Assembly (NCBI RefSeq): GCF_963678635.1
Contig: NC_087071.1
Span: forward strand, 15,230,864 to 15,294,863
From: Symsagittifera roscoffensis
Taxonomy: Eukaryota > Xenacoelomorpha > Acoela > Convolutidae
Length of the DNA: 64,000 nucleotides
Direction of reading: 5' to 3'
The translations under genes were made by a program, and so were the position numbers. The notes under the pieces were generated by a model. It saw only the letters and a program-made list of their open reading frames with translations. It had not been told where the DNA came from and made no database searches. Numbering within the stretch: position 1 is the stretch's first letter; every line of letters starts with the position of its first letter. Below are positions 12,105 through 23,583 of the stretch, one piece after another.

Positions 12105-14627
12105 CCATTTTAAATCGCACGAAAAAGGCAGTCAAAGTACTTTTACAGATGAGAACTTGAAAATTCGTTTATCCTAATCAACTGTTAACAAATTTCCAAA
12201 AAATTCAATTAATGGGATCTTGATCCAAAAGTTTCAGAATTTCTAGCAAACATAGAAACTTATACAAATTGATTCCAACTCGGATTTTTGTGATGTCTGT
12301 TTTTTGATTGTGTTCACTGATTTAAAAATTTGTTTTTCAGGTCTGTTTTATCAGGTCTGCTTTAAACGAAAATGTTTTAGTAGGTCTGCTTGTTTGACCT
12401 TGAATTGATCACTCTGTCCAACGAAGAGAGAGTGTCTCTTAACCCTTTTTTGAGGTTGTGAATTAGAAAACTTTTCTCCTTTTCTAAACTTTTTTTCAAA
12501 ACACTGTTATTATATAGAAATAGCTGTTACATAAAAACGTTTAACCAGGATTCAGCCGATTAGTAATGAATCTAACAAAAGAAGAACACCTCCTTTTATT
12601 TTAATTTGGCTGTTATCAATTATCAAAGAACCATTAACACCACTAAGGGCATAATTTTTTCACAAAATCAGGTCTGGACGGTATCTTAGACGCATCAAAA
12701 AAGCTTTACTGAACCTAAAGACATTTTTTAGAAAATTAAACCAATCTTAGAACACTACAACTTTGCGGTCAAAGGGGCAAATGTAAACTTTACGGGGAGA
12801 AATTGTGTGGCTTAGGAGTGATTGGCTAGAAACTTGAGTTAAAACAAATGCTGCACACAACCGTTTCGACTCAATGTTAGAACCCCATGCAAGTTTCTGA
12901 AAGGCAGTTTTAATGCTACACATTTTTTTAAACTACAAAAAGTGAAATACTCTACAAAAAAGTTTTGGATTTGTTTAGAAATTTCTGGGCTAGCGAGCAA
13001 TAAAAAATGGTCAGATTAACAAAAAAAACCTTAAACTGGAAAACAAAAATGAATAGAAAGGCAAAGTTTAATGATTCAGAGTTTGAAATTATAACACATC
13101 ACAAGGCCATACGTTTCACTATATCAACTGAACCTGGAATAAAACCTATAATATAAGAAAAATATGAGATTTACCAGTGCAACCTCCAGATTTCCAACTA
13201 GAGAAGCGGCCCCCCGCCCACTACATTGAACAAACTAGCTAGCTACAATTTTCAGAGCAATGAATTTATCGAACAGTTAAAGTTTACTGCAAATTTGGTT
13301 GGTACAGTTTTGGAAATTTCTATCCACATAAAATACGCAGTTAAATACGTGATCAATTAAATACGTGAAAATTATGCGATCAATTCTGAAAATTTTGTAT
13401 ATTGTCTTCATCTTTTTGCCAATTCAATTGATTTTTCTTTGAGTTTTTTTTGTATTCCTTTGTGTTTATCGAAAGTTAAAAATTCAAGCAAAAAAAGACA
13501 AGCAAAAAAATTCTTAATCTTTATTACTCCATTATTCAAATAATTCGTAGAAAAAATAATTCCGAATCTGACCAAAAAAAATGTAAAAAATCTTCTACAA
13601 AATATACGAAATTCATCAAGCAGATATCAAAAGACTGTCGAGTACAGTTTTTGATTGCTTCTTTTAACTAGCCTTATCATACTTATTGGTGCTTCTTTTT
13701 TTTTCATTAGTTGTGTTCATTACATTTTCACCGAATGGCATAATTTACACTTCGACGGATTGCTCAGCGTAATTGCTTTTGTTACCACAAATATCTTTGC
13801 ATCATAATCAAACTTGATCACATATCGAACTGTATCCATTTGGGTGCTAACTGGACACATTAAGTTAGTAACTGAGTTTTTTCCGTTCTCTGTTATCAGC
13901 CCTTTGCCGGTTGGGGGATAACGAAGAGTTATCTTGTTTACTACCGTGAATTAAATATTTACTGTTAGGAGAGTTTCTTTATTTTCTTGAAGACCAAATT
14001 TTAAATCATAATTGTTTTGACACGTCTGCTTTTTGACATTGACTTAGTCATTCTCATTGACGGAACGAAGGTCTCCCGTTCATTTTTTGATAGTTCAACT
14101 TGGAGATTAGTTCACTTTTTACTTTTATTCTTTTAAAATCCTCTAAATAAGTAGAGTAAGCTATTACAATTTGTCAGCCTGCAAAAAATACAAAAAAAAC
14201 TACTTACTCTCGAAATTGGGGACAACCATGACATCCTCTGAATCAGAGTTGCATTGGACCTCCCGTTCAAAAATCACCCCATTGGTTGCATTTGGGTCAC
14301 AACGCAGAGTTTTTGCCAGGTTTTGATCTGTTGTTTTTCGTCGGTAGCAGTCACCTTGCAGCATTGATCAAAAATTCATGACAGTTAAAATGAGTGTTTT
14401 TTTTTCAAAATTTGAGCGAGTGGAAATATTTTAACCGTAATATTTCGCCTTTTGTAAATTAAAACTAATTTTTCCCAATATTCGTTCCCCAAGCTAATTA
14501 TAGTCCCCTCATGATGAAAAGCCCGTATAGTGTTTTGGAGCTTTCTTTTTTTTTGCTAATAGACTGGCGGTAAAATTGAAAACTTTAGTTTTTTGCTCTT
14601 TGAACTTTGGTTTGAACACTTTGTGAC

Positions 14628-14831
14628 GGCTCTTTTTCCTTCCTTCCCCCCACTTGCTCTTTTTACATGTAAATTTGTTGACGACAAGGACCGATTGTTA
14701 TGAAAGTTTACATACAGACTGATAAGGCCACGACAAACATATTTGGTCATCATACTCAATCTCATAAAACGACGTTTTAGACTAATATATTGAAGCTCGT
14801 GTGAGGTTAGGGGTGAAAAGGAAAAAGAGCC
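14628..14831. mobile_element. MITE, GGCTCTTTTTCC terminal repeat, copy 1
   Basis: This 204-bp element begins GGCTCTTTTTCCTT and ends in its complement GGAAAAAGAGCC. It is flanked by TTTGTGAC and CTTGTGAC, an 8-bp duplication with one mismatch. Its interior is a clear direct-orientation relative of the element at 15,455. An 8-bp duplication points to hAT, P or Merlin-type transposases; the termini are not the CAGGG form typical of hAT. Confidence 0.75.
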
Positions 14832-15055
14832 CTTGTGACCTCACCTGTGATTCCATCTCGTGCATAAAATTCACAACTTCTCGATTGTTTGAAACGAAGA
14901 CTTCCGCAGAAAGTCATGTTGTAGATCTCACATCCAGGCTGCCACTGGGTCATTTGTGCATTATGGTCTTCAACATCCGCGCTATTGTCCAGTGTAGTTT
15001 TATCTACAAAATCATAGTTAATTCTAAATTATAGGCAATATCAGCAACCTTAAGC

Positions 15056-15270
15056 GGCTCTTTTCCAGTTGCCCCCTTTCAAATTCAGTTTTGAAAAGCT
15101 TAATTAACGTTGTCATAATGCAATGAAATTTGGCGTGGTGAACAACTCGACAACTGTGAACAGATTTGTTCTTCATTCTTTACAGCGTAACATCATGCAT
15201 TTAGCAGTATTAACAAGTAAAACAAACACAAAACTCGGTATTTTGAAAAAGGGAGAACTGGAAAAGAGCC
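15056..15270. mobile_element. MITE with the same termini, different interior, copy 2
   Basis: This 215-bp element runs from GGCTCTTTTCCAGTT to AACTGGAAAAGAGCC, with terminal repeats extending ~30 bp through a CCCTTT block. It is flanked by CCTTAAGC and CCTTAAGA (7 of 8 match). The ends agree with the neighbours at 14,628 and 15,455, but the interior does not, so it is a separate subfamily mobilised by the same enzyme. Confidence 0.7.
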
Positions 15271-15454
15271 CCTTAAGAATTAAATTGGTAAAAAAACTAT
15301 AGCTTTTTAAAATAAATTTCATGAACCCATTTTTGTTGCACGTGTAGAAATCAATATAAAACTGCTGCGCGACATCAAAAAAAGCTGTTTTTTCTTGGAT
15401 ATTTTTGCAGAAACTTTTTGACCCAAAAGGTTATTGCCATCAACTTGGCGAATT

Positions 15455-15656
15455 GGCCCTTTTTCCTCCCATCCCCCCACCTGAAAATTTCTACAAGTAA
15501 ATTTGTTGACTACATTGTCCGATTGTTCTGAAATTTTACATACAGACTAATAAGGCTACGACAAACATATTTTGTCTTCATACTCAACCTCGTAAAACCA
15601 CTCGTTAGACTAATATATTGAAGCTCGCGTCAGGTGTTGGAAAAGGAAAAAGAGCC
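15455..15656. mobile_element. MITE, GGCYCTTTTTCC terminal repeat, copy 3
   Basis: This 202-bp element is flanked by a perfect 8-bp duplication, GGCGAATT, at 15,447-15,454 and 15,657-15,664. Terminal repeats are GGCCCTTTTTCC on the left and GGAAAAAGAGCC on the right. The interior, including ACATACAGACT, ACGACAAACATATTT and TTAGACTAATATATTGAAGC, matches the element at 14,628 in the same orientation. Confidence 0.8.
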
Positions 15657-15664
15657 GGCGAATT

Positions 15665-16429
15665 CTGCAATTAATTTTGCTGGCCCGGCGAAATGATCCC
15701 CTTCATTTCAAAAATAACTATTGTGGCTAAAAGGGAAGTTTTGTGCTGTGAAAAAAAATTTTGCCTTCATGGAGTCAATTTAATCAACATGCAAACTTGT
15801 TAACATTATAACAACCCTAAGTCAGTTTTCGTACAGTTGATTATCAAAAAAGGGATAAAAAAGTAGAAGAGATTGCTTCAACCATTTCAGTTTCTGGTAG
15901 TGTAACCGTTTGAGAAAAAAAGATTTTGAGATTGCACTTTTAGCATAAAGTGCTTGTTGCATTTGGGAAGAAACCTTTAAGCTTAAAACTTTTTTTGTCT
16001 TCGTTGAACTTTACTAAGAAGTTGCGTGGAGATATAAAAGTCTAACCCAAATTAACTGAAACTCGCAGCTACGTTTCGCATTAAACAATCCGCGAAATGA
16101 CATTTTCAGTAATAAGTTATCAGTTTGAAATTTTTTTGAGAGTGAATCTTTTGACGCTGTGAATATATATTTTTTGCGGGTTGCAGATCGTAGTGAAACT
16201 AATGAAAAAAAACTTTGACGTTGAAGGAAAAAGTTACAGTAGAAAAAATCACAGTGAAAATGGTTTTACAAATTTCATACCAAAATTGTGGTTTATGATT
16301 TTTTACAGTTTGAACTATTGAACTTAACATAAAATTTTTTATCACGACTCATTATTCCATAGGCATTTTTTGCTTCCAGCTACTGCCAACCCGGCTCAAG
16401 AACTAAAACGCAATGTTGTTGAGATCGTT
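15665..16429. other. AT-rich stretch, no gene seen
   Basis: Only short open frames are visible. No splice-bounded exon or repeat is recognised between the MITE cluster and the interspersed repeat that starts near 16,430. Confidence 0.4.
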
Positions 16430-17580
16430 ACCAGGCTAAACTGCACTGGGTAGGCGCATAATGTGGTGTCTGTGGGTTTCTGGAACCCAAAGGCAAGTCT
16501 TCAAAAACGTTAAAATTACGTCAGAATGAAAGAAGAATGATTGAAGGTTAAAGGGAGCGTCCTTGTTTCAGATTCCGCTTACAGTTCACAAAATACACAG
16601 TTTGGCCTCGTGTTGATTCTCTTGTTACCTATTTTGAGTTTAGGTCCGGGGTGCTCTTCTCATAGAGTAATTTCAGATAAAGTACACCGTCTCTTGGTCA
16701 CGCTCTCTTCATTTCGGTCGATGAGATTCGTGCTTTGGGTAATACCAATCCTAATCGTACTCTTTCCCATTCTCAATAGATTCAGAAAATATTGGTTTTA
16801 TTGCGAGGTTAGAGGAGAAGAGAAGGCAATTGAAATCAATCTGTTTTTTTTTTTTCTGTCTGAAACTATGAATTATTTCAGCTGTGCAATTTATAGGAAG
16901 CTTAAATTATGGATCGTGGTTGGTTAGTGCTTGATACTTCACAGTGATAAATATCAGAGTATCTAATAAATACCTGTTTTGAACTGTTTCCACCCATCCG
17001 GGGCTTAGGAGGTTTTTAAATCAAATTTTCCTCGTGAAGGTTGTTGGAAGTATTTTCTAATTTCTTTGAGGGAAATGTATATTGATGTGTTAACGAAGTA
17101 GATGTCATGAGATTGAGAGATTGTGGTGAACCCGAAAATGTGAAGTTGCAGATTTGTGTTAAGCGCGTTCTCAATATGTTGTTCGTTTTGAAAGAGTAGT
17201 GAGACAACGGGTTGAATTCTCTGAGTGAAGCGCAAAATTACAGGGATACGTATATTTGAGTTTTGGCATGGAGTCTGTTTGTTTTCCACGGATAACTTTG
17301 CTGCGACATCGGTTTTCTTCTTTCTATCCTATGAGGGCTGTGACTGTGGCAAGCAATACCAACAGATTTGCTGTTCCATAGTCGCAAGTACGTCAAGTTT
17401 TATCTGTCTTTTGCTGCTGGTTTCTTTTGCTTTATGAAATCTTTACATTTCGTTTTATGTATCTGCAATTTGGTGGTTCAGTTTTTTTAAAGGATCCTAT
17501 TCGTTAACTTTGCACTTTTTTAAAAGTTAGTTTAGTTATTTTAAAGAGCTGCTCACGCCGGAGCCACTCTTAGGAGCCAC
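16430..17580. repeat. Interspersed repeat R, most complete copy with 62.5-63.5 kb
   Basis: Three blocks recur elsewhere. Block 1 (about 16,430-16,540) recurs at 24,175-24,290. Block 2 (about 16,725-17,020: AGATTCGTGC, CTCAATAGAT, CCACCCATCCGGG) recurs at 19,022-19,370 and 62,560-62,920. Block 3 (about 17,360-17,580: CCATAGTCGCAAG, CTTTGCTGCT..GTTTCTTT, AGTTTAGTTATTTTAAAGAG) recurs at 63,320-63,525. All copies have the same orientation. A 128-codon open frame at 16,541-16,927 is not preserved in the other copies. The class (LTR, LINE or non-autonomous) is unknown. Confidence 0.6.
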
Positions 17581-17925
17581 AACAGATTTGCTGTTCCATA
17601 GTCGCAAGTACGTCAAGTTTTTATCTCTCTTTTGCTGCTGGTTTCTTTCGCTTTATGAAATCTTTACATTTCGTTTTATGTATCTGCAAGTTGGTGGTTC
17701 AGTTTTTTAAAGGATTTGCTGTTCCATAGTCGCAAGTACGTCAAGTTTTTATCTCTCTTTTGCTGCTGGTTTCTTTTGCTTTATGAAATCTTTACATTTC
17801 GTTTTATGTATTTGCAATTTGGTGGTTCAGTTTTTTAAATAATCCTAATTTTAATTTCGCATTTTTTTAAGAGTTAGTTTAGTTATTTTAAAGAGTTGCT
17901 CACGCTGGGGCCACTCTTAGGAAGA
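17362..17925. repeat. Local tandem repeat inside repeat R
   Basis: A unit starting ATTTGCTGTTCCATAGTCGC is present three times, at about 17,364, 17,584 and 17,715. The middle copy is cut short after its GGTTCAGTTTTTTAAAGG part, giving spacings of ~220 and ~132 bp. The copy of repeat R at 63.3 kb has a single unit, so the tandem expansion is local. Confidence 0.8.
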
Positions 17926-19021
17926 ATTAAGGGAGTCGGGTTTTAAGCACAAGCTCAAGATTCTTCTGAACGGCTGGTGGGTTTGAACAGTTGAGATATA
18001 CTTGTGAGTGTCTCTTTGAGTAGAGTCTTTTCTTCCTTTTGCGCCAGGTGTTTTGGTATGTGTTCCTGTGGTTTTGTCCTTTTCATGAAATAATTTTGTT
18101 TTTGATTAGTGTTGACTTGGAGTCTTTGAAGGTTTCATGTGATCTTAATAAACAGTTGATTTGTGTTTCAAAAGAATAATGTATCCAGTTTTAGGCTGGT
18201 TTGGGTTTAATGGCACTTTCTTGTGCATGTTCTTAGTGGAGTGGCGATAGTAACCGGCGTTGGTTCTGTAAGCCTAAATTTTCATTCAACAAAACCGTGA
18301 TGATCCCAGTTTAAGAAGGATTCAAGTTTAAAATCTTTAGGTTAGCGACTTAAGATTAAAACTTAAAAGTTCAAAAGAAAACCTTGATGGTCTGGATTAT
18401 TTAAATAAGCTTAGGATTTCAGATTTCAAATCAAGGAGGAACCTTGATGATTAGACGAATTAGATAATAGGAAATCTTTTGAGAACCCATGGTCGGTCTT
18501 GATGATCTTGTTTTCAATTCATTAGTTGCTAAGGATTAAATTGTTTAAGGTGAAGAAAGAAAGGAAAAATGATGATTCTAGAGGGCAAAAAATCTTTAAC
18601 AATTTAACAACAATTAATTTTTATACTAAAGTTTTTCTTCAGTTTTTGCATATTCAAAAAATTCCTAAAACTGAAAAATTTTTTCAAAATTTACTAAAAT
18701 TGTAGTTTTGAGATAGTTAGAATTTTTTGGTCGACGTGCGGTTGTTTAAATAAATTACTAATTATTGTATAATAACCAAAGTGAATTGTCAGATCAAATT
18801 TGTGGCTCTATTTAAATTTCCTAAAATAGTTGGTTGTTGTGTTTAATATTGGCTCGGCTTGATTAGAATTATTGGGACGTGAAATTAAGCTAATTTTTTT
18901 ATTGATTTGAATTCTTTCGACTTAATTGTTTTTTTTTAATCTAAAAAAGTACTAGAGACTTCCTGATTGATGAGTTAGGGTTCGGGACAGCCTTCTCATT
19001 GAGTATATTCGGATTAATATC
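17926..19021. other. AT-rich stretch, no gene seen
   Basis: The word ACCTTGATG/GTCTTGATGATC recurs loosely at about 18,381, 18,441 and 18,494, hinting at a degenerate ~60-80 bp repeat. I see no coding exon or RNA gene. Confidence 0.35.
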
Positions 19022-19370
19022 ATGATATCTTATTTTCGGCCAGATAGATTCGTGCAAACTCTTAGTCTAATTCCAATGTTTAATTTACACCTATATTTCC
19101 TAGTCTCAAAAGATCTAGAATGCAATTTGGTTCTTGATATTCTTTTGGGGTTAGAGGAGAGAAGAAAACAATTCAATTCAATCTGTTTTATATTTTCTCT
19201 GGCCCAAGCTATGAATAGTTTCAGCTTCACAATTTATCGTAAGTTTTCGTAAAAGATCATGATTGGTTAGATCTGATTTTTTTACAGTGATAAAAATACT
19301 AAGGTTTTTACTAAATACTTGTTTTAAACTGGTTCCAAGTGGGTTTCAACAAAATAGTCTCCCTTTTGAA
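19022..19370. repeat. Interspersed repeat R, partial copy
   Basis: This carries the middle block of repeat R: TTATTTTCGGCCAGATAGATTCGTGC, then TCTTAGTCTAA, CTAGTCTCAA and TGATTGGTTAG. It matches 62,560-62,800 and the diverged copy at 16,725-17,020 in the same orientation. The first and last blocks are missing. Confidence 0.7.
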
Positions 19371-19788
19371 ATCAAAAATTGGTATTGTCTTTCCAAACTT
19401 CAAAATTTTTCTTTGGAGACAACTTATGTAGACAATTAGAATGAATTAGGCCAATAATTCTCTTCGTGATTGTTATGATTTTTCTTGTGATTTTAACTTC
19501 AAAAAAGGAAAAGTCGTCCGACATTAGATAAAAAGTTAGGTATTCTGCGACCCTCGGTTGTACTGTTTTGGTTGTTTGAAAACTTTCATCAAAGCAAACA
19601 TTTTCAACAAAAAAATATGGACCATTTTACTGTTATTTTATAATGGTAAATGAGACAGCGGTACTTATTCCGTTTTACCAAATAAAAAGAGCCTGAAAAA
19701 AAAAGTATTTTTTTTTTGCTTAAGCTGGTCAATTTAGTCCCGCTATCTTTCGAATCAGTGAAATAAATAATTATCTGGAAAAAATTTA

Positions 19789-19912
19789 TCATGCAACTCC
19801 AGACAAGAAGGTTTGCCAGTCAATACCATACCTTGTCTCTCAAAAATAATCTATCATGCAACTCCAAACAAAAAGGTTTGCAACTCAATTTATTCCTTGT
19901 ATCTTAAAAAAA
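19789..19912. repeat. Two-copy tandem duplication, ~63 bp
   Basis: ATCATGCAACTCCAGACAAG with its ~60-bp continuation is followed at once by ATCATGCAACTCCAAACAAA and a similar continuation. Confidence 0.75.
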
Positions 19913-20924
19913 ATAAACATAAATGTTATACATGGCTAAAAAAAATCAGGGAATTTTATTTTCAGCCTGAGAATCATTTCCATGCACAATCTTCCAAGAA
20001 AAATGGCAAACTGCATTGAATATAGCTCACGTTTTCCAGTTAAGTTTTTCAACAGAAGATGTACAGCAGTTAAGTTGTTAAGTTGTTTTTGTCTTATCTT
20101 GAAAGTTAAAACCAAACCGGACAAAAACAGGCCATCATTTTTGACCACTAACTTTTTCCGAGTGGAAACGTTCAATTTACAATATTGTTTGTTTTTTTTT
20201 GTGATGGCGAATTCTCCCGGGTTGAACAAAAATGCTTATCATACATTTCTCATAAATGCGAAATTTATTTTCATTATCCATAGGTACAGAAAATTGTATG
20301 AAAAGTCTATGATAAACAATTTCCCTGTTGTGTTTTCAACCGAACACGAGTGACAAAGACCTTGGTTACTCAATGCATCAAAGGTTGGAGGTTCTTGCAT
20401 TTACAATGCATAGAAAACGATCTGAATTGTCTTCGAGCTATCTTTCATAGATATAACAAAAGTAACAAACTTTTAGTTTTTGGCAAAATTTGTCAATGAT
20501 AATTTTTTAAAACTTTTGAATTTTCAAATTATCAGACCTGGGTCAAGGCATACATAAACACGTCATACGAAACAAATAGGAATTTTCAGAAGCGTTTTTG
20601 AAAAAAAATTAACGAAAAAAAGCCAATATTATCGTATCCAGGACTACGTTAGGCACACAAACAATAAATTTTGAAGAAAGAAAAAAAATTTTTTTCGGAA
20701 TGTTTGTTTGCGTACAAAATTCGATTTGTGGTTGAAAGAAAAATCAAAAACCAATTTTCAAAATTACTGTCAAAAACATTCAAATTTTTTGTGTCGTTTA
20801 TGGAAATTGTAAAAAACTCAAATCAGTCAGTTCAACTGTTTTCAAACAGCCGCAGAAATGGTTTATTTTTTTTTCTATTGTTTTTCGAAAATGTATGAAA
20901 TTTGCATGACAAGCATTTTCTCCA

Positions 20925-21003
20925 TACACTTGATGTATGGAATTGTATGATAAAGATTTTTGTTGTATGGAATTGTATGATAAACATTTTCGATGTATGG
21001 AGG
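20925..21003. repeat. Short tandem repeat, ~31-34 bp unit
   Basis: GATGTATGGAATTGTATGATA is followed by GTTGTATGGAATTGTATGATA and a partial third unit (GATGTATGG). Confidence 0.75.
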
Positions 21004-21941
21004 TCAACCCGGGCTGTTACAAAACACAATAACATAAAGCAAAACCAGTGAGTTCGTTTGCTTCATGTCAAAAATTCAGCCAACTCTTCATTTTCATTCT
21101 AAAGAATAGTTTTTAGTTCTAAAGTATTGAATCAATTACCGCATAGACTATATGGAATCATGAGGCGGTGAAAGTTTCATTTAGACGTTTTTGTCAACCA
21201 GGGCTTTTATTGCAAAACCAGCAGCTTTATCGTAATCGAAATGATCTCACAGTTCAAATCTTTACTGTTTGAGCATTGTATTGCCAATTCAAAATTGCGG
21301 TGAGAAAAAGACTTGGAGTTTTGCAAGTTCAAATGTGAACTGAGATAAGAAAGTGATTGCAGCTGACAGCTGCAGATATTTATCTCAGAACTCTCTTTTC
21401 TTTGGGTTTTTTTGAGATAAATTACCTAACTGAGCACAAACGGTTTCATGTCCAATTTGTTACAAAAAATCATTTATTACTTCATCTCCACTATCACATA
21501 GTTTTTTTGTAGGAACAAGCAGATATCAAAGAAGGTGATTTTAGAAGTTAGTGCAAAATTGTTTTAGTAATATCTCTGTGATTTTCTTTTCCCTGTATCG
21601 TTAATAAGAAAACCCCCTGATTGAGTCCATGAAAATATTGACTGAGATTTATCTATAATGAAGTATATCACAGCTCTGCATTTTTGATTTGGGGAGTATA
21701 TTGAGTTGCTCTACAATTTCACATGGTTAGCCAACGGATTGCGAAATATTCAGAAATTTGATTTGAGTTTTCTGAAAAACCAAACGGAAACGAGTGCTGA
21801 TACTGGTGCCAAGCCCTAAATATTCCGACTTAGGGTCAATGAAAAAATTTTAGTTTCAGACAAAAAATTATAAAATTTTCAAAAAAAAGAAAAATTAATA
21901 TATTTTTTTTTCATTTTTTTTTTCAAAATCATCCACCTAAC

Positions 21942-22377
21942 CAGGGGCGGATTTAGGGGAGGGGGGCGGGGGGCAGACGCCTTCCCTCAGGGATTCGACT
22001 CCCTGCCGATCCAAAGGGTCCCCCCTTTGGTACTTTTTAAAAAATCCATCTTTGGTCGACCGACCATAAAATTTTTCTAAAGGCGCCTTTGGCGCCAATA
22101 AACTAATTTTTAGGGGGGGTGCGCGCGCCGAAAAAAACGCGATTTTTGGGTCATTACTTTCCAAAAAGTGAAAAAGAGCCTAAAACGCTTTTTTTGGACT
22201 GTATTTTCAAAATTTTGCCTGCGGCGCACACAATTTGGCCAAAACAGGGACTGAAACATGCTTAGGGAGAGCTCGAAAAATCAATTCGGTCGATCTGAAA
22301 AAAAAGTCGACAAAATTTTTGAACATTTTTTGAAAATCCGCCCCCCCCCCCTCGAGAAAATCCTAGATCCGCCCCTG
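21942..22377. mobile_element. hAT-like MITE with perfect 8-bp target duplication
   Basis: The element starts CAGGGGCGGATTTAGG and ends in the near complement CCTAGATCCGCCCCTG. It is flanked on both sides by CACCTAAC (21,934-21,941 and 22,378-22,385). CAGGG-type ends with an 8-bp duplication are the signature of the hAT superfamily. It is 436 bp long with G/C tracts just inside each end (GGGGGGCGGGGGG; a run of C near 22,340) and no transposase. Glycine- and proline-rich open frames across its ends are by-products of these tracts. Similar GGGGCGGATCTAGG-ended elements are common in invertebrate genomes, from memory. Confidence 0.85.
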
Positions 22378-23199
22378 CACCTAACGCTATGTAAAGCACA
22401 AAACAAAGTGACATAAATTGGTTGAAGCAAAACAGTAAACAGACCAAATAGCATATCTCATTTTAAATTAAGTTAATGATTTCTAATACGAAATAAACCT
22501 CCGGATTTAATTTTCCGATTGATATCAACAATTATATCGCGCATTAATTGTCATAAATTTGATAAAAAGTGGCAATGCTCAAACCCAAATATCTTTACGA
22601 AAAAATAACACAAATGAAATTTTTTTATGAATTAGATCTCAAAACAGCAATAATATTGCATAAATGAAAAATTCTTGTCGGAAGTTATTTTTAAAAAGCC
22701 GAAATTTGTCTGAAGAAAAGACCACCCAGAGAACTAATTTTCCAGATTTTTTTCGAGTTTTTTATCCCGCAGCAATTGTTTTCATTTTAAATGTCAGCAA
22801 TCTTTCATTATTCTAGCCCTTTGGTAAAGTTACCCTAATTGTGGAAATTGAATCAGCTGGAAACTATTTTGTTCCGCTGTAAGTTCGATAAAACTGAGAA
22901 TTAATTCTGATATATAAATTACTTCTTGAGTTATTTGGCAATTTCACATTTTTGAAAATGTAAAACTTCATCCATGTTACTAATGAAATTGAATGTCTGC
23001 GGGAAATGGTTCACAAGGTTTCGTTTTTGAGAAAAAAGTAAAATTGTCAAAAAACTTGAAAAAGCGAAGAAAATTTGGAGCGTTTCCGCAAATAAACAAA
23101 AAAAGAAACAATTTCAATTTCATTCATTGGTTCAAATACTTCTCAGTTTTAGACCTTTGTACCTTGTTTTAACTTGTTTGCTGGTCATTATTATTAATA

Positions 23200-23279
23200 A
23201 TGACAATTGTTGTCTTTATTGTTAATAAAATACAAAACTAATGACAATTCTTGTCTTTATCGTTAATAAATACAAAACT
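23200..23279. repeat. Two-copy tandem duplication, ~40 bp
   Basis: AATGACAATTGTTGTCTTTA..AATACAAAACT is followed immediately by AATGACAATTCTTGTCTTTA..AATACAAAACT. Confidence 0.8.
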
Positions 23280-23431
23280 GAACGAGCTTCTTTTATCTTT
23301 TGCGCGTTCTTCCCAAAAAAGCTTAAAAAATCGATTTTGTTTTGATAATCTGAGTTGAATAGCTCAAAATTAGATATGATCAAAGTTTGGCGAACATATA
23401 GTATGAAGCTATGAGGTTTTGCTTTTTTTAC

Positions 23432-23583
23432 CTTCAAAACTACAGAGGATCTCTTCTTTTTCCATTGAAATATCATCGTCGTCAGAGAAGCAGAAAAGTG
23501 CTTTTGCGAAATCGGTATCATTTGTTTCGGCAGTATAGCATTCTCCCGAGACTTCATTTCTTGCAGTATAGTTGCAAACTCTT
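23432..23583 (-). CDS. Possible coding exon, acidic, unrecognised
   Basis: On the minus strand an open frame has a varied, protein-like composition ending in an acidic run (FSDDDDISMEKEEILCSF). It is followed by a GTAAAA donor at 23,431-23,426 and preceded by a CTAG acceptor-like site at 23,585-23,584. It lies about 3 kb downstream of the EGF-like exon on the same strand, so it could be a later exon of that gene, for instance cytoplasmic tail. That is position-based inference only. A competing frame in the same stretch is lysine-rich and less convincing. Confidence 0.25.

Larger units (their letters stand above)
8640..14200. repeat. Tandem array of ~1.3-1.8 kb units, four copies
   Basis: The marker TTCCAACTGGAAAAGCAATC occurs at about 8,799, 10,090 and 11,383, and in diverged form (TTCCAACTAGAGAAGCGG) at about 13,195. 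Other shared markers are a GAATTCTTGTTCACTTCCGA block at 9,206, 10,495 and 11,785 and the GAGGTGAATACCTCC block at about 9,675 and 10,960. Spacing is ~1,290, ~1,293 and ~1,810. The longer third unit holds about 290 bp (about 12,180-12,470) missing from the first two; a diverged form of that segment reappears near 14,000, so the first two units probably share a deletion. All units lie in the same orientation. I cannot assign the unit to a transposon class. Confidence 0.8.
19371..21933. other. AT-rich stretch with small local duplications
   Basis: Several open frames of 60-120 codons overlap on both strands, as expected by chance at this composition. None is splice-bounded or recognisable. Two short tandem duplications are listed separately. 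Confidence 0.4.

Noticed and set aside
15050-15274. TTAA target site (piggyBac-type) for the middle MITE
   Set aside because: TTAA does occur on both sides, but the neighbours with the same ends show 8-bp duplications and the 8-bp reading fits all three.
16541-16927. 128-codon plus-strand frame as a gene
   Set aside because: It lies in a dispersed repeat and is not preserved in the related copies; it is full of hydrophobic low-complexity sequence.
21937-22447. Glycine/proline-rich frames as proteins
   Set aside because: They are translations of the G/C tracts and terminal repeats of the hAT-like MITE.
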